DNA of 64,000 bases from Pteria penguin (Eukaryota; Mollusca; Bivalvia; Pterioida; Pteriidae). The stretch is from NCBI GenBank assembly GCA_035048485.1, contig CM068589.1, forward strand, positions 5,504,229 to 5,568,228, written 5' to 3'. Each line of letters opens with the position of its first letter. Positions within the stretch are counted from its first letter, which is position 1. Made by a program: the position numbers and the translations under genes. This document shows, piece by piece, positions 46,431 to 58,589 of this stretch. The notes beneath the pieces were generated by a model that had not been told where the DNA came from, searched no databases, and was given only the letters and a program-made list of their open reading frames with translations.

Positions 46431-46462
46431 ATTCGCATACAGTGCATTCAATTAATATACGT

Positions 46463-47820
46463 GTATTTTACATTATCTGTTTTCTTGTGAATGCCTGTGG
46501 TACATTGTTGTTAGTGCCATAAACATGTGACTTCTATCGTATTTTACATTATATGTTTTCTTGTGAATGTCTGTGGTACATTGTTGTTAGTGCCATAATC
46601 ATGTGACTTCTATCGTATTTTACATTATATGTGTTCTTGTGAATGTCTGTGGTACATTGTTGCTAATGCCATAATTATGTGACTTCTATCATATTTTACA
46701 TTATATGTTTTCTTGTGAATGTCTGTGGTACATTGTTGTTAGTGCCATAATCATGTGACTTCTATCGTATTTTACATTATATGTTTTCTTGTGAATGTCT
46801 GTGCTACATTGTTGTTAAATGCCATAATCATGTGACTTCTATCGTATTTTACATTATATGTGTTCTTGTGAATGTCTGTGGTACATTGTTGTTAGTGCCA
46901 TTATCATGTGACTTCTATCGTATTTTACATTATATGTTTTCTTGTGAATGTCTGTGGTACATTGTTGTTAGTGCCATAATCATGTGACTTCTATCGTATT
47001 TTACATTATATGTTTTCTTGTTAATGTCTGTGCTACATTGTTGTTAAATGCCATAATCATGTGACTTCTATCGTATTTTACATTATATGTGTTCTTGTGA
47101 ATGTCTGTGGTACATTGTTGTTAATGCCATAATCATGTGACTTCTATCGTATTTTACATTATATGTTTTCTTGTGAATGTCTGTGGTACATTGTTGTTAG
47201 TGCCATAATCATGTGACTTCTATCGTATTTTACATTATATGTTTTCTTGTGAATGTCTGTGGTACATTGTTGTTAGTGCCATAATCATGTGACTTCTATC
47301 GTATTTTACATTATATGTTTTCTTGTGAATGTCTGTGGTACATTGTTGTTAGTGCCATAATCATGTGACTTCTATCGTATTTTACATTATATGTTTTCTT
47401 GTGAATGTCTGTGGTACATTGTTTGTTATTGCCATAATCATGTGACTTCTATCGTATTTTACATTATATGTTTTCTTGTGAATGTCTGTGGTACATTGTT
47501 GTTAGTGCCATAATCATGTGACTTCTATCGTATTTTACATTATATGTTTTCTTGTGAATGTCTGTGGTACATTGTTGTTAGTGCCATAATCATGTGACTT
47601 CTATCGTATTTTACATTATATGTTTTCTTGTTAATGTCTGTGCTACATTGTTGTTAGTGCCATAATCATGTGACTTCTATCGTATTTTACATTATATGTT
47701 TTCTTGTTAATGTCTGTGCTACATTGTTGTTAGTGCCATAATCATGTGACTTCTATCGTATTTTACATTATATTTGTTCTTGTGAATGTCTGTGGTACAT
47801 TGTTGTTAGTGCCATTGTCA
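46463..47820. repeat. 76-bp minisatellite, about 18 units
   Basis: A nearly identical unit starting TATTTTACATTATATGTTTT and continuing with CTTGTGAATGTCTGTGGTAC, ATTGTTGTTAGTGCCATAAT and CATGTGACTTCTATCG. A few variant positions (GTGCTACATT, GTTAATGTC, TGTGTTC) are shared between non-adjacent units. A single-copy relative lies at about 62,200-62,255, also next to a PLE-B 3' trace. High identity suggests recent expansion. Confidence 0.95.
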
Positions 47821-49920
47821 TTTGATATCAGTTTATGTATTATAACCTGTTTCCTCAATGATATATTTTCACATCAGAGGAAACACTGTGATGCTACATG
47901 AATATTATATGTTTTGATACAACCTTTTCATACAAGCTGTTAAAAGAGTTTTGCAAAACAAACATACCCCTCTTATATTTCCCAATATGTTGTGTATCAA
48001 TATCATAAGTACATTCTTTACCTGATCCAATGAGTGTGTTACTCTTAAGTAAACTTTATTTTGTTATGTACATGTATACAGGACTGTTAATGATTTAATG
48101 TGTTGCTTTCTATCGAACTTAATGATGCAAATATGATGACTTTATTATATCATACTTTCTACAAGATTATCTTGCGGGTGTATTTCTGCGATAAGGTGAC
48201 TCAGAATGAAGATGTACATCTTTCAGAATAAACCTGTGAAATTGAAAGTGATTGAACTAATGTACATGCATATATTTTCATGTGAATATAGATAAATGGA
48301 AAATAAGAACAATACAATTTGCGGATGTACGTCAATCAAGTTGTGTTTTTGTCGTGGACTTATTCAAACAAATTGATCATTTAATAATTTCATGTACGTA
48401 TCAAAATGTTGATATTGTGACACACGATTGTTCTGGTAATTGACAAATCAACTAGGTATGTGTAAATGAATCCTATTGTAATGTTTAAACTTTGTAGTAA
48501 TAAGCACTATTTTAAAATAAATTAGGAGTCCAAGTTACCCATGAACAATGTGATAAAAACTGAGAAATGCAAAGATCTTCAGCACAAGTTAATTACCTAG
48601 AACAAACGCTTAGGTTATGTGATGATTCACAAATATTCGCATACATTTCGTTTTCAATTCTGAAAATACAAGAACCCAGGGCTATTTTGAACAATAAATC
48701 TGATGCCATAGATTTAGTTTCTATTCGTCTCATAAAGTGATATGCAGAAATAATCTTCCAAAATAACAAACCAATCCATATCTAGTCCGTACAGACACAT
48801 AATAACTTACATAGTGCGACAATACATGTCAAAAAATATATACATGTATCCATGAGGGAGATACTCCTTAGTTTTAAAAAAATAAACAAAATTTCATGAC
48901 TGAAAATAATAAGTATCTATTTCATGTCCACACAAAAGCATTGAAAACTAGACATCTGATGCCCTCGGCAGTGACAGAACGTATATACATTATAATTTTG
49001 TGCACTAAATGCGTATGTCAGATATAAATAATGGAACCACGTCGTGTGAACGAGATTTGTTTGTGTATGCCGTGGGTAAACGTCTACTTTTACCTGCTTA
49101 TTTCATTCTACAGTGGTTATATCGATTATATCGAAAAAACTAAGGAAGCGCAGAGTAAATTTTACAAATGAATACAGATATACGGTACGTATAAGGTGAA
49201 TCACGTTAATAAAATTGACACGGTTTTCTAATAAAAGATTTTCAAGAAAGGTTGTGTAGAACGCACCTACAAAAGAAGTCACTTGTTTTTCGTAATAATC
49301 AATTCAAGGTTTAACTGTTTTCCTTTAATTATAATTGTCGTTGTTGTTGTTAATGTTCTTGTTTAAATATTGCAGGTTTAAAAAAAATAGAGCATACAAG
49401 TTTTATGGAATGAATTTATTCCATATGCGTTATCACTGTTGCATTTAATGTACATATAACGTTTATTTTGATTGGTATAGAATTCGAGCATGTCTAAGTA
49501 AAAGTGTAGTATACTGCAACCATAACAGAATATATAAAATTCATTCATTATTTAATATATTTTAGTGAAGCCCAAACTCTTTCCTTAAAACACATGAAAT
49601 ACAGTACACTCTTTAGATTGCTGTAAATATTTTTTTATCTCAAAATATAATGAATAAGTTACAAAGTACAATTAATAGTTGGGATATTTCACCGGTATAT
49701 CTGAAGTACTATACAAGATATCAGGATTTGAAAATGGACAATATCGCATTTTGATACCTTTTTTTTCGGCAAATCAAAATGTACGACCTTGCATTTTCAT
49801 GGGTGTATAACTTAATTATGGAAAATAATTGGTACTATTTATATTAATCTATCCTATGTAATACAAGTATTATGAAAAAAAGATAAAAACATTGATTATA
49901 ATTATCTCAAATATAAACTC
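47820..49920. other. AT-rich sequence, no gene identified
   Basis: I see no exon with paired splice sites and no recognisable element in this 2.1 kb. It would be intron 1 if the exon chain proposed for the gene starting at 51,700 is right. Confidence 0.45.
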
Positions 49921-51150
49921 TACATAAATACAAAATGTCGTACAGTTTGGTTGATTTCAATTCTTGTTCTTTACGTCTCCTTCATGATAATCCTTCACCA
50001 TGGAAATCTGATAATAAGTTCTTCTCCTTCATTACAACGAATACCAAAATCATAATGATCGCTAATTAGAATCTTGAAAGATGACAAAAGGTACGAAATT
50101 AAGGGTGATATTTGAAGGGTCAAATAGCCGGTTGATGGTGATATTCCGTAATAATTTAGCCGCACAGGTGAAAGGTGATTGCCCTAGACGACGTTACCCT
50201 GATATACCCTCGATATATTGAAAATGTTGCAACCTGACTAGAAAGTCAACTATTAAAGATACTATATTGGCTAATACATGACTTTCGCATGTCCCCCCCT
50301 TTTTTTTATAAATTCTGGATTCGCCATTGATTAAAATATAACTGGAGATGATTAAAACGAAAATATTTAAATTAAAACAGGCTCATAGTCTTCTCTCCTT
50401 TGCTTTAACGAAAAAGTGCCTTCCTTAAATATAAATAGCTTATCACGCGGCCACGCCTTGATTAAAATTTATGTATCGTAAATGATGAAATGAAACGTTT
50501 GATAAATAAAACTTTGTAAACAAAAGCTACTGTGTAATTACAGGATTATAAGATAATCATAAGTACTTCGGTAGACGTCGTTTTTGAGTACTCTTATTTG
50601 AGAATTTAAAAATGCACGATTCTTTAATATGTATGTCGATGTAAGCAATGACTCTTTAAAACAATATGGCGGGCCGTTTGTTTGGCAGAGTGGATGACGC
50701 AATCTTTTATTTTTTAAATGGACGGTAGTCATTTCTATGTATTTCATATATATAAAAAAAGATAGCAATTGAATCAGGGGAAACATAATTATGACATATC
50801 ATGCGCCGGTAGAGATAAAATAAAATCTGAAAATAGTAGATATAAAAAAACATACGTGCGCCCGTGTCGCCCATTGTTTTCGTTTCGACGATCGGCTGTT
50901 TACAGGTAATGGACGTATTTACCTGTAAAACCTCACTTCAATGGATTAAATATTCTAATGATTGTAGCTATATTCAAACTGACGAACTTTCTTTATTTTT
51001 ACTCCAAATGAGATGAGATTTAAGAATAAAGAAGAAAACAAAATGAATATTGTAATGATATGATTATCATATACATGTTTAAAATATTTCTGGATAAATT
51101 ATTGATGTGAAAATGACAAACAATGCATTTTGATCAATTTGAACTTAGTC
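49920..51150. repeat. Segmental duplication, copy 2 (partner at 17.3-19.2 kb)
   Basis: Collinear with 17,260-19,150 (landmarks are listed under that entry). It is shorter because several stretches are deleted. It ends about 470 bp before the signal-peptide exon at 51,616-51,700. The corresponding place after 19,150 is instead occupied by the L1 and gypsy remnants. Confidence 0.8.
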
Positions 51151-51509
51151 ATTGCGATGGGCCTCACTATATATTCTAATATTTATCAAAGCTGTTGAAT
51201 GTATGCATATTATTTTTTGTAAAAACAAGATATCAACTATAAAAATTTTACTATAAATCTCCGAACGTTCTTGTTTTGGGGCAGATTCCTTAAAAGATCT
51301 AACAGAATAGAACAACCCAAACAAAGAATCAAGACACACACAGAATTTCCTGATATATAATTATACTGTTCGAATATTTATTATGGACATGATTTATACC
51401 TTATTATTGGTGGGTTTTTTTTAATTTAACTTTGGTTCTCATCGTTTTTGGTCACTTGATCTTTGATTCTGTTCTTCCAATATTTATTTATTGTGATAAT
51501 TTCAATATT

Positions 51510-51600
51510 TCGGTCATGGGCATCACTAAAGAGACATATGTTGTCGAAATCCGCATCTGGTGCACAAAGTTATAACGTATATGTATTATAATATTTAATA
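51510..51600. repeat. Dispersed repeat tail, copy 2
   Basis: CACTAAAGAGACATATGTTG then TCGAAATCCGCATCTGGTGC, matching 5,545-5,630 and 62,985-63,045. It sits immediately downstream (minus sense) of the signal-peptide exon donor. Confidence 0.55.
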
Positions 51601-51615
51601 TAACAGATGACTTAC

Positions 51616-51700
51616 CACAAATTTTGCCCTCTGCGTCTATATGTTTTAGCTGAATTTCTAGTACAATACAGATCAGGAACACGAACAACACGTTATACAT
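51616..51700 (-). CDS. First coding exon with signal peptide (gene copy 1)
   Basis: An ATG at 51,700 on the minus strand starts MYNVLFVFLICIVLEIQLKH, a classical signal peptide with a long hydrophobic core. The exon ends ...DAEGKIC plus one base at a strong donor (TTTGTG/GTAAGTC), phase 1. The paralogous exon at 59,594-59,678 has exactly the same coding length, the same phase and the same ending pattern (DGKRC). The product should enter the secretory pathway. Exons at 44,637, 27,787 and 5,695 have compatible phases downstream. Function unknown. Confidence 0.8.
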
Positions 51701-52062
51701 CCTTGAGAGTTATGGTATGGTATTGAAAGGGGAACTGGTTTATGTTTTGTACATGTTAATGATGGGAAATAAAGAGGAATAAATCTCTAAAAATAGAAAA
51801 AAGCAGGAAACACTCAAATATAATCCTGAACTTAATTGCATAATTGTTTAATTTCATTTCTTTGTCCTCTTTCTCAACACATTGTTGTTTTTCGAAAATG
51901 TATGTTTCTACAAGATGGCCACCAGCAATTAGTTAAGATGGAAATTCAATCTTCTTGAGAGACTTGGTATTTAGCAAGCATTTTATTGGCAATCAATGTT
52001 TCTCCATTCATGGTTTCGAAAAATACCTTGACTATATAATTTAATACACAATGCAAGTTGTG

Positions 52063-52690
52063 TCATCTTTTGGTAATGTTTACTGTTAAATCACAATAAT
52101 TTCCAGTATGTGGCTCCTTTGTAACAAGACTGCGGTATAAATCGTCTACTGTAAACGACCATCGACAATCAAATTCAACTACATTATCCCTCAATATTTG
52201 TACGAGTGAATGCAACATGTTACAACCAGGGTGTGCAGGCTTTGAAGATAGGTCAACAATACATGTTGGAATTTCTTTGCAACCCCAAGTCAACAGTCGT
52301 TTGATATGTGTGTGTCTCAAACACTTTCATAACAGATTTAAAAACTTTTACAATGTCCGCGGACAAATATCGACGTTTACGCACCTATCTGGCATGAATG
52401 TATCATTTCGATCCCTACACAACACGTGAAGATTTATAGCTAGTTGTGATGGGCCTTTTAACTCTTTACAGTATGATAGGTGATAAAACAGTTTTAATGT
52501 GTGATCTCCGTTTGACTTATAATGGACATATTGCAACGTTCAGGTGTGTTGTACTTCCTAAAATCTCGATTACCTTTGATGTCCCTACGCACTTGTCATG
52601 AGTTTCGAGTCCAGGCGATACGTAGATAGTAATCAATTCAAATTCCTTACATTCAGTGACTGCATTCATATATTGAAAAATATTGTTTTT
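52063..52690 (-). pseudogene. Decayed cysteine-rich ORF upstream of gene copy 1
   Basis: Minus-strand frames from about 52,690 down are protein-like: AVTECKEFELITIYVSPGLE and THDKCVGTSKVIEILGS, then after a frameshift HTLKLFYHLSYCKELKGPSQ and MPDRCVNVDICPRTL, two stops, and PTCIVDLSSKPAHPGCNMLH ending YCDLTVNITKR at 52,063. Cysteines are frequent. It ends 363 bp upstream of the signal-peptide exon. It is probably the eroded end of another gene or a short-intron gene. Not recognised. Confidence 0.45.
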
Positions 52691-52774
52691 GGTATAAACT
52701 CTCGATTGAGAGATGTCGTTGCTGACTAAAGATTATCGGTTTTGCGTGCTACTAGCTGGAATGCTGAAATGTAA

Positions 52775-53465
52775 AGATGATGGATTAATGCAAACGATAA
52801 GCCCAAAAATCAGGAAACCAGAGGACCTACAGAATCAGTGAAAATGAAAAACAAGTAGAAATTAATGAAAAATGTCTACTTGAAAGGCATATGTGAACCC
52901 TGTACTGGAGTGAAATCAGGTACCCGAGGAGAGTGAGCATCTCCTGCTTGCTAGCAACACCTGTCACATATATCCAGTAGAAAGAGTCAAATTGTGTAAA
53001 TTCCATATATATTTATATATGGAGATGTCAATTAGGTAAACTTCTAATATAGAAGGTGTCAATACTGTGTAAAATGATCGGAATCGGTCTCAGTCCAGAA
53101 TTTCATTTAAAAAGTCTGGATAACGAGACATTATATTGAGTAATAAGAGTGTCGTAAAGACCATAGAACTTCCTCAGTGACGTTTTAGTATAGAACATAT
53201 ATAATCCTGGTTGAGTAGCTTATTTGAAAGTCGCCTAGCCTCAGAACAAAGTCATTATAATTTTTACATGCTCTGGAATAAGGTATTAACTGAGATATGA
53301 ATACGCCGTCTGCGGGCGATGATGGAATGTTGCTACTTATGAAAGGAAAGTTTGTGATAGCAAAATTGGAATCGTCACGTTTGTCATAGAATGAGGTGTT
53401 CAATTGACCATTAATGTCGAAAGACAACATAATATCTAAATAGGAAGTAGAATTACTACTTCACA
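52775..53465 (-). mobile_element. PLE-B 3' end copy, 5'-truncated
   Basis: The minus strand carries the RT C-terminus (53,185-53,450: FDINGQLNTSFYDKRDDSNF, FISSNIPSSPADGVFISQLI) and then the shared 3' UTR to about 52,775. The 5' truncation lies just upstream of the SYLDIMLSFDI block. It contains the uninterrupted equivalent of the foldback insertion site at about 53,145. Confidence 0.85.
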
Positions 53466-53589
53466 GGAATGTTACGGGAATGTTTCCTATCAATATATAG
53501 ATGATGAAACAGGTGTATAAACATGTATAGTTATATGTGTAGACGTCAATGGAAGTATTCTTATTTATGTTATCAGTGTCAATGAGACC

Positions 53590-54790
53590 ATGGGTCTAGT
53601 ACCTTTCAATGTAAGATATATAAATAACATAAGTAAGGAACATATCGATGTGGCCAGTAAAGATGAAGTCACGAGCATAATACCTATAAATGTGGCCAGT
53701 AAAGATGAAGTCACAGACAGAGTACCTATCAATGTGACCAGTGAATGTGAAATCACGGACATTATATCTTTCATTGTGACCAGTAAAGATGAAGTCACTG
53801 CATAAATCTTTCAATGTAACCAGTAAAGATGAAGTCACAGGCATCATACCTATCAATGTGACGAATTAAGATAAAGTCATGGACACAATACCTTTCAATG
53901 TGACCAGTAAAGATAAAGTCACGGACATTATACCTTTCAATGTGACCAGTGAAGGTGAAATCACGGACATTATATCTTTTATTGTGACCAGTAAAGATGA
54001 AGTCACTTGCATAAATCTTTCAATGACCAGTAAAGATGAAGTCACTTGCATAAATCTTTCAATGTAACCAGTAAAGATGAAGTCACAGACATCATACCTA
54101 TCAATGTGACGAATTAAGATAAAGTCATGGACATAATACCTTTCAATGTGACCAGTAAAGATAAAGTCACGGACATAATACCTATCAAAGTGACCAGTAA
54201 ATATGAGGCACGGGCATAATACCTATCGATGTGGCCAGTAAAGATGACGTCAAGGGCATAATACCTATCGATGTGGCCAGTAAAGATGAAGTCACGGGCA
54301 TAAAAGTAAAAAGAGGAGTTACTAGCTCAGTTATGTTGCAGAAGCCACCATGGAGATATACAATTTATGAATATAAATAATATACTAGCACATATAACAC
54401 ATTACAAAAATATTTTATTGTAGTGCAATTACGATATCGACTTAGGACGGTCATTTAATTTGACAAAAGCCAAACAAATGGTGTGGTTAACCGGTTTACG
54501 GGCCCACCTTCCCACTCACCGTAACAGCAGAACAATCAAAGGACGTACATTTAAAAATTTATAAACAGGGTCGACAGGTATCGCATATTCAGAGGTCATA
54601 AAAATATAAACACGTAAGGTATCGTAAAACACATAATGGTATAAAAATATATGCGACATCAACATGATAAACCGTGCTCTGCTAGTCAATACCTATCAAT
54701 GTGACCGATCAATGTAACCAGTAAGGATGAAGTCACGTACATAATCAGTGTGACCAGTAAAGATGACGTCACGGGCATAATACCTATTGA
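53590..54790. repeat. 42-bp tandem array upstream of gene copy 1
   Basis: About 19 units of ATACCTATCAATGTGACCAG followed by TAAAGATGAAGTCACGGACATA. A PLE-A insertion interrupts it at 54,302-54,688. Some units carry the perfect palindrome TGACGTCA (54,245-54,252; 54,764-54,771), a CRE/ATF-type site, and the others TGAAGTCA. Because 42 is a multiple of 3, 14-residue repeats (NVTSKDEVTDIIPI) are open on both strands; coding is unlikely. A diverged relative lies at 60,760-61,350. Confidence 0.9.
54302..54688 (-). mobile_element. PLE-A 3' UTR copy inserted in the 42-bp array
   Basis: About 387 bp of PLE-A 3' UTR (on + from AAGTAAAAAGAGGAGTTACT to AACCGTGCTCTGCTAGTC). On both sides the array continues: GTCACGGGCATA before it and ATACCTATC after it. 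The insertion is therefore younger than the array expansion here. 5'-truncated in the element's sense. Confidence 0.85.
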
Positions 54791-55080
54791 TTAATGATCC
54801 TTTGTATATTTGAAAGATGCATTTTTGAACACATAATCCGTTATTTGATCTTTTTTTTTTTTTATCTATGAGCTTTAAAGAATAAAAGCAAAGCTCAGGA
54901 ATAAATAGACACAGGAACTATATACAATGATAAAATTGTTCCCCTTTCGATGCCCTTGAGAGTATAGCAATGCAAAGAGCTTTAGGATATAGAGCGACAT
55001 GATGAGATTGAGATACTTCCTCAAAATTGTTTTCTCAAGATTGTTCAATCATTTAATATAAGTGGACATGTTTTGGGATA
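54790..55080. repeat. Segmental duplication shared with 62.3-62.6 kb
   Basis: Collinear with 62,290-62,610: ATATACAATGATAAAATTGT-CC, TGCCCTTGAGAG-AT, AGCGACATGATGA, TTGTTTTCTC and AGTGGACATGTT-TGG in the same order. It follows the 42-bp array in both places, so array plus flank were duplicated together with the gene start. Confidence 0.72.
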
Positions 55081-55303
55081 TATATATATATATTATAATG
55101 CAACTGATATAAACCACCAAGACGTACCGAAGGGTTAATCACACTTCGAGGTCCATGGGATAAGAGAACACTATTGTGTACAATGTCATATTCAGACAAT
55201 TTAAGAAAACACAATTATATTGAGTTGATACCTACTATCCCAACCGCAACTGTGCGAAGCTGAATTCATCAGGATTAGTACATCCATTGACCTTTAAGTA
55301 CAG

Positions 55304-56543
55304 GAGCCCGTTTTACTAAACTTCGTAAGTTAAGAAACTTTACGTAAGTCGTTCTTATCTTAAGATACGAAGAAAATGCGTCTTACTAAACAAAAAAGTT
55401 CTTAAGTTACGAATAAATTCTTTCGTAACTTACAACAACCTTGGGGCTGTCGTAACTTAAGATTTTCGTAAGTCAAGGAATTCTTGAATTACTAATTTCT
55501 ACCCCAGAGTTACAAATCGCTGCGTCATTCACCTTCGTTTATGAAAATTTAATCGAAAAATCGAAAAATTAAGCTCAGCTTAATGTATATTTATATCCAA
55601 GATCCGTGCCAACGAGCAAGATTTATGTAAGTTAACTTGTTCCTTAATGGTTGTAAAATAAAGAAAGTGTAAATTAAAAGAAACCCAAAAATCGCTCAGA
55701 TATTTAAGAAAAATGTCTTTACATTGGGTACACCCTTTGGGATTTATCTGCAGGTTTTAAGTAAATTTTATTTTTCGATTTTTTGTTTTACGATGACTAT
55801 TTCTAAAAGCGAGAAAATAATTTAAAATATTTCATCTGTGTACGTTCCTCCAGTGAATTCAAATGCTGATATTGATATATTTACAATAATATTAATAATA
55901 TATGATGGAAAAGTTACAATATCGTTTATGATAGAGCCAAATCCATAAGTCATAACACATCCCATTCGGAATCTGTTTCGGGTCTGTTCTAATTAAGGAA
56001 TCAGGCACTATATTAAACTCGAAGCGGACGCAGTGAATTCCATCTAAGTTTCGAGGCGAGTGCCTCAGCAAGGGAAATTAGCCCCCCCCCCCCCCACCCC
56101 CACTCGCTCCCACTTGATTTTCTTTTCTTACTTTCCATATTTTATAGATATTAAATCGTAAAGACAAACCACACACTGCAAGTAGAATGAAGAGAAGAAG
56201 AAGAGACAATCAGACACACGATAAATAGTAAAATACGACATGCTTACGTAATATACGTCACTTTAGTCTTTACATTACACATTACGCATTGTTTACATTT
56301 TGTCTCCATAGTTAAAAGTGAAAACGAAAATACCGATTACACTTGCCACAATGCTATTTCTAAGAATAATTAGTACTTCATCAAAAAGGATTTCCAAACT
56401 CATAACTTACGAATTTTCGTAAGTTAGGAGTTTTCTTACGAACACATTAGTAAAACACTTTTTTCTTATCTTACGAATATTCGTAAGAAATTCGTAAGTA
56501 TGAAATATTCATCGTAACTTACGAAGTTTAGTAAAACGGGCTC
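55304..56543. mobile_element. 1,240-bp TIR element with CAG target duplication
   Basis: Perfect 29-bp TIRs begin GAGCCCGTTTTACTAAACTT (55,304) and end at 56,543. CAG lies on both sides (55,301-55,303; 56,544-56,546). Subterminal regions are dense in CTTACGAA/TTCGTAAG palindromes (for example 55,320-55,470 and 56,400-56,525). The interior is non-coding with a C run near 56,083-56,100. A 3-bp duplication is typical of PIF/Harbinger, though CAG is not the usual TWA; the assignment is tentative. Non-autonomous. Confidence 0.85.
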
Positions 56544-56599
56544 CAGGTATATAGATCGTTTCCTCAATTAAAAATCCGAACTTTACATACATCGGTGTC

Positions 56600-57040
56600 T
56601 GTCCAAACGACTTCGAATGCAAAGATTATGGATAAAAAAAACCAACATTCAAGATACCATGAAACAAAAAGACATGTATGGAGAATCAAATACCAAAAAC
56701 TTTCAACTAAGGAATATAAGTGAACCTTTAAACAGAGAATGTAAGCCTCTCCTACTTGCTAACAATACCCTTAAATTAAGATGTCGAATCATTTCAACAT
56801 CAAGTAGTGGCGTCAAATTCTTTGATTAAAATGGTAGGAATAAGTCTCATTCTAAACTATCATATAAAACTATAGATAAGATGATGTTTATGACGATGGC
56901 CTCGAACATAGAACTTCCTGAATAAATAAGGTAGTTTACCACTAATAAACGTTTGGCTTTGTCTTCAGTCGCCGTAAATTTTAACTCGCTCTAGCATGAT
57001 ATATTAACTGAAATATGAATATATATCAAGAGTTATTATG
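56600..57040 (-). mobile_element. Old, strongly diverged PLE-B 3' end
   Basis: Collinear but degraded match to PLE-B 3' ends: AAAGATTATGGAT, AACAGAGAATGTAAGCCTCT, CCTACTTGCTAAC, GGTAGGAATAAGTCTCATTC, AACTTCCTGAATAA and TATTAACTGAAATATGAATA. It is far more diverged than the copies at 52.8 and 58.6 kb, showing that the family has been active here for a long time. Confidence 0.65.
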
Positions 57041-57054
57041 AATCGGAGACGATT

Positions 57055-57165
57055 ATTATTATTCATGTATTTATCATTATTAAATTATTATTATTATTAT
57101 TATTATTATCATTATTTTTTTTTTTTTATTTTTATAATTATTATTATTATCTGCAGTTCAATATT
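57055..57165. repeat. (ATT)n microsatellite
   Basis: Interrupted TTA repeats with a T run. No coding role. Confidence 0.85.
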
Positions 57166-57730
57166 AAATCAGAAATCAATTGAAACGGTGGTAATCATCT
57201 AGAAGAGACATAACCACACAAAACAAAACAAAATATTGGATTAAAACAGTAAAGAAAGTCGAGGGGAGAGTAATACGATGATTTCGGATATATGCATTCG
57301 TCTTGGATTTGTACTGCATAGCCTTGTGGCACCCAACAATAGATGGAATACAATAAAGAACTATATACATGAAATCAAGATGTCGGGATATGGGATCAGA
57401 TATGTCATATTGCCACAACCAAAGAGGTGATGAATGTATGCCGCTACACGTATGTATATGGTAGTGGGGTAAATGGACTAACATTTGTCACAGTAAATTC
57501 AATACTAAGAAGAATACCTACAAAAAGTGAATTGCATTCTGCTGTATCCTGGATTCCGATTTCTTTGGAGTATATTATGTGTGCTTTAGTGTTAATTGTC
57601 ACTATTTATAGTATATAGCGAGTTCGACAACAATGAATAATATGTATACAAACCCTTAAGACTAAATGTCTGAGTCAACTTCATTTTCACGTTAATAAAT
57701 ATCTCAAATACCGTAGTTTTGATATCAGTA
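57165..57730. other. Sequence without identifiable gene
   Basis: Open frames on both strands (for example 57,176-57,484 minus) have no recognisable domain and no convincing splice sites. Confidence 0.4.
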
Positions 57731-57734
57731 TCCA

Positions 57735-57971
57735 GTGTGCGAAATTAGCGGTAGTCCGCCGCCCGTGACTACCCCAAAACTCGTCGGGCTAAACCAGATC
57801 GAACTGACCGCGTCCGACTGGGCTATCCCGTTTTTCAATGCCATGTCATTCCTATGCTTGTTTATGTACTTGACGCAGCATATTTCGCGAAAACGTATGA
57901 ATGAGACAGATTTCTGTATCACCCAAACGTTTTTTCAAAGCATGCTGTCAAGTATAAAGGTAAGCATATGA
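57735..57971 (+). CDS. Unrecognised ORF with possible donor site
   Basis: A locally GC-richer stretch encodes 78 codons on the plus strand (with SDWAIPFFNAMSFLCLFMYL, a possible membrane segment). A donor-like AAAG/GTAAGCAT lies at 57,959. The opposite strand is also open over 65 codons. It may be a repeat rather than an exon; I do not recognise it. Confidence 0.25.
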   Translation: MCEISGSPPPVTTPKLVGLNQIELTASDWAIPFFNAMSFLCLFMYLTQHISRKRMNETDFCITQTFFQSMLSSIKVSI

Positions 57972-58589
57972 ATAACATCTTACAATTTACATCGGATCAA
58001 GTAGCGGTCATGTTACCTTTGAAATATTTTGAGGGAGCAAAGCCCTCTTTGAAACCGAAACGTAAAGCAACAATGGAAGAAGAAAAAATAGAAAAGTAAA
58101 AAAAAGTATCAAAAAGAGGTAAGAGTGCGTGAATTCAAATCGCATTGGAAAATCGGACGTGACTGGCTAAAATTTGAAAATACAAAAATGTCTTGTACTA
58201 AATATATAGAGTTTTAGGGCAAACGATCGGGCGATTTACACCCTGGTAATCAAATTTGGCTTTCTGGATGTTCGATATAATGAGCAGAGTTTCAATGAAA
58301 ATTTGAAATGGAATATGAGAATTAAATCCTTATTTGACTGTTGAATTTTGTAATGTAGTTTGTTCAGTCATACCTAACAAATGACATCTGGGCTATCCCA
58401 ATTTTAATGGGGCTATCCGAATTTCATTTCATCCATCCCATCAATAATCCCAGTTTCACACACTGAGTATATCGACGAGCCCTATTTAATCTCTAAATAT
58501 CTATTTTGTCAGCTACACACAATATCAATCTTATAACCAATATATTTCATATAATATGATGGATTTCAAATGACTTATCATTGAAATAT

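Noticed and set aside
53565..54067. 14-residue repeat protein (VTSKDEVTDIIPIN)
   Set aside because: The 42-bp array is open on both strands and breaks into short frames. No signal peptide or splice sites fit it, so array artefact is the simpler reading.
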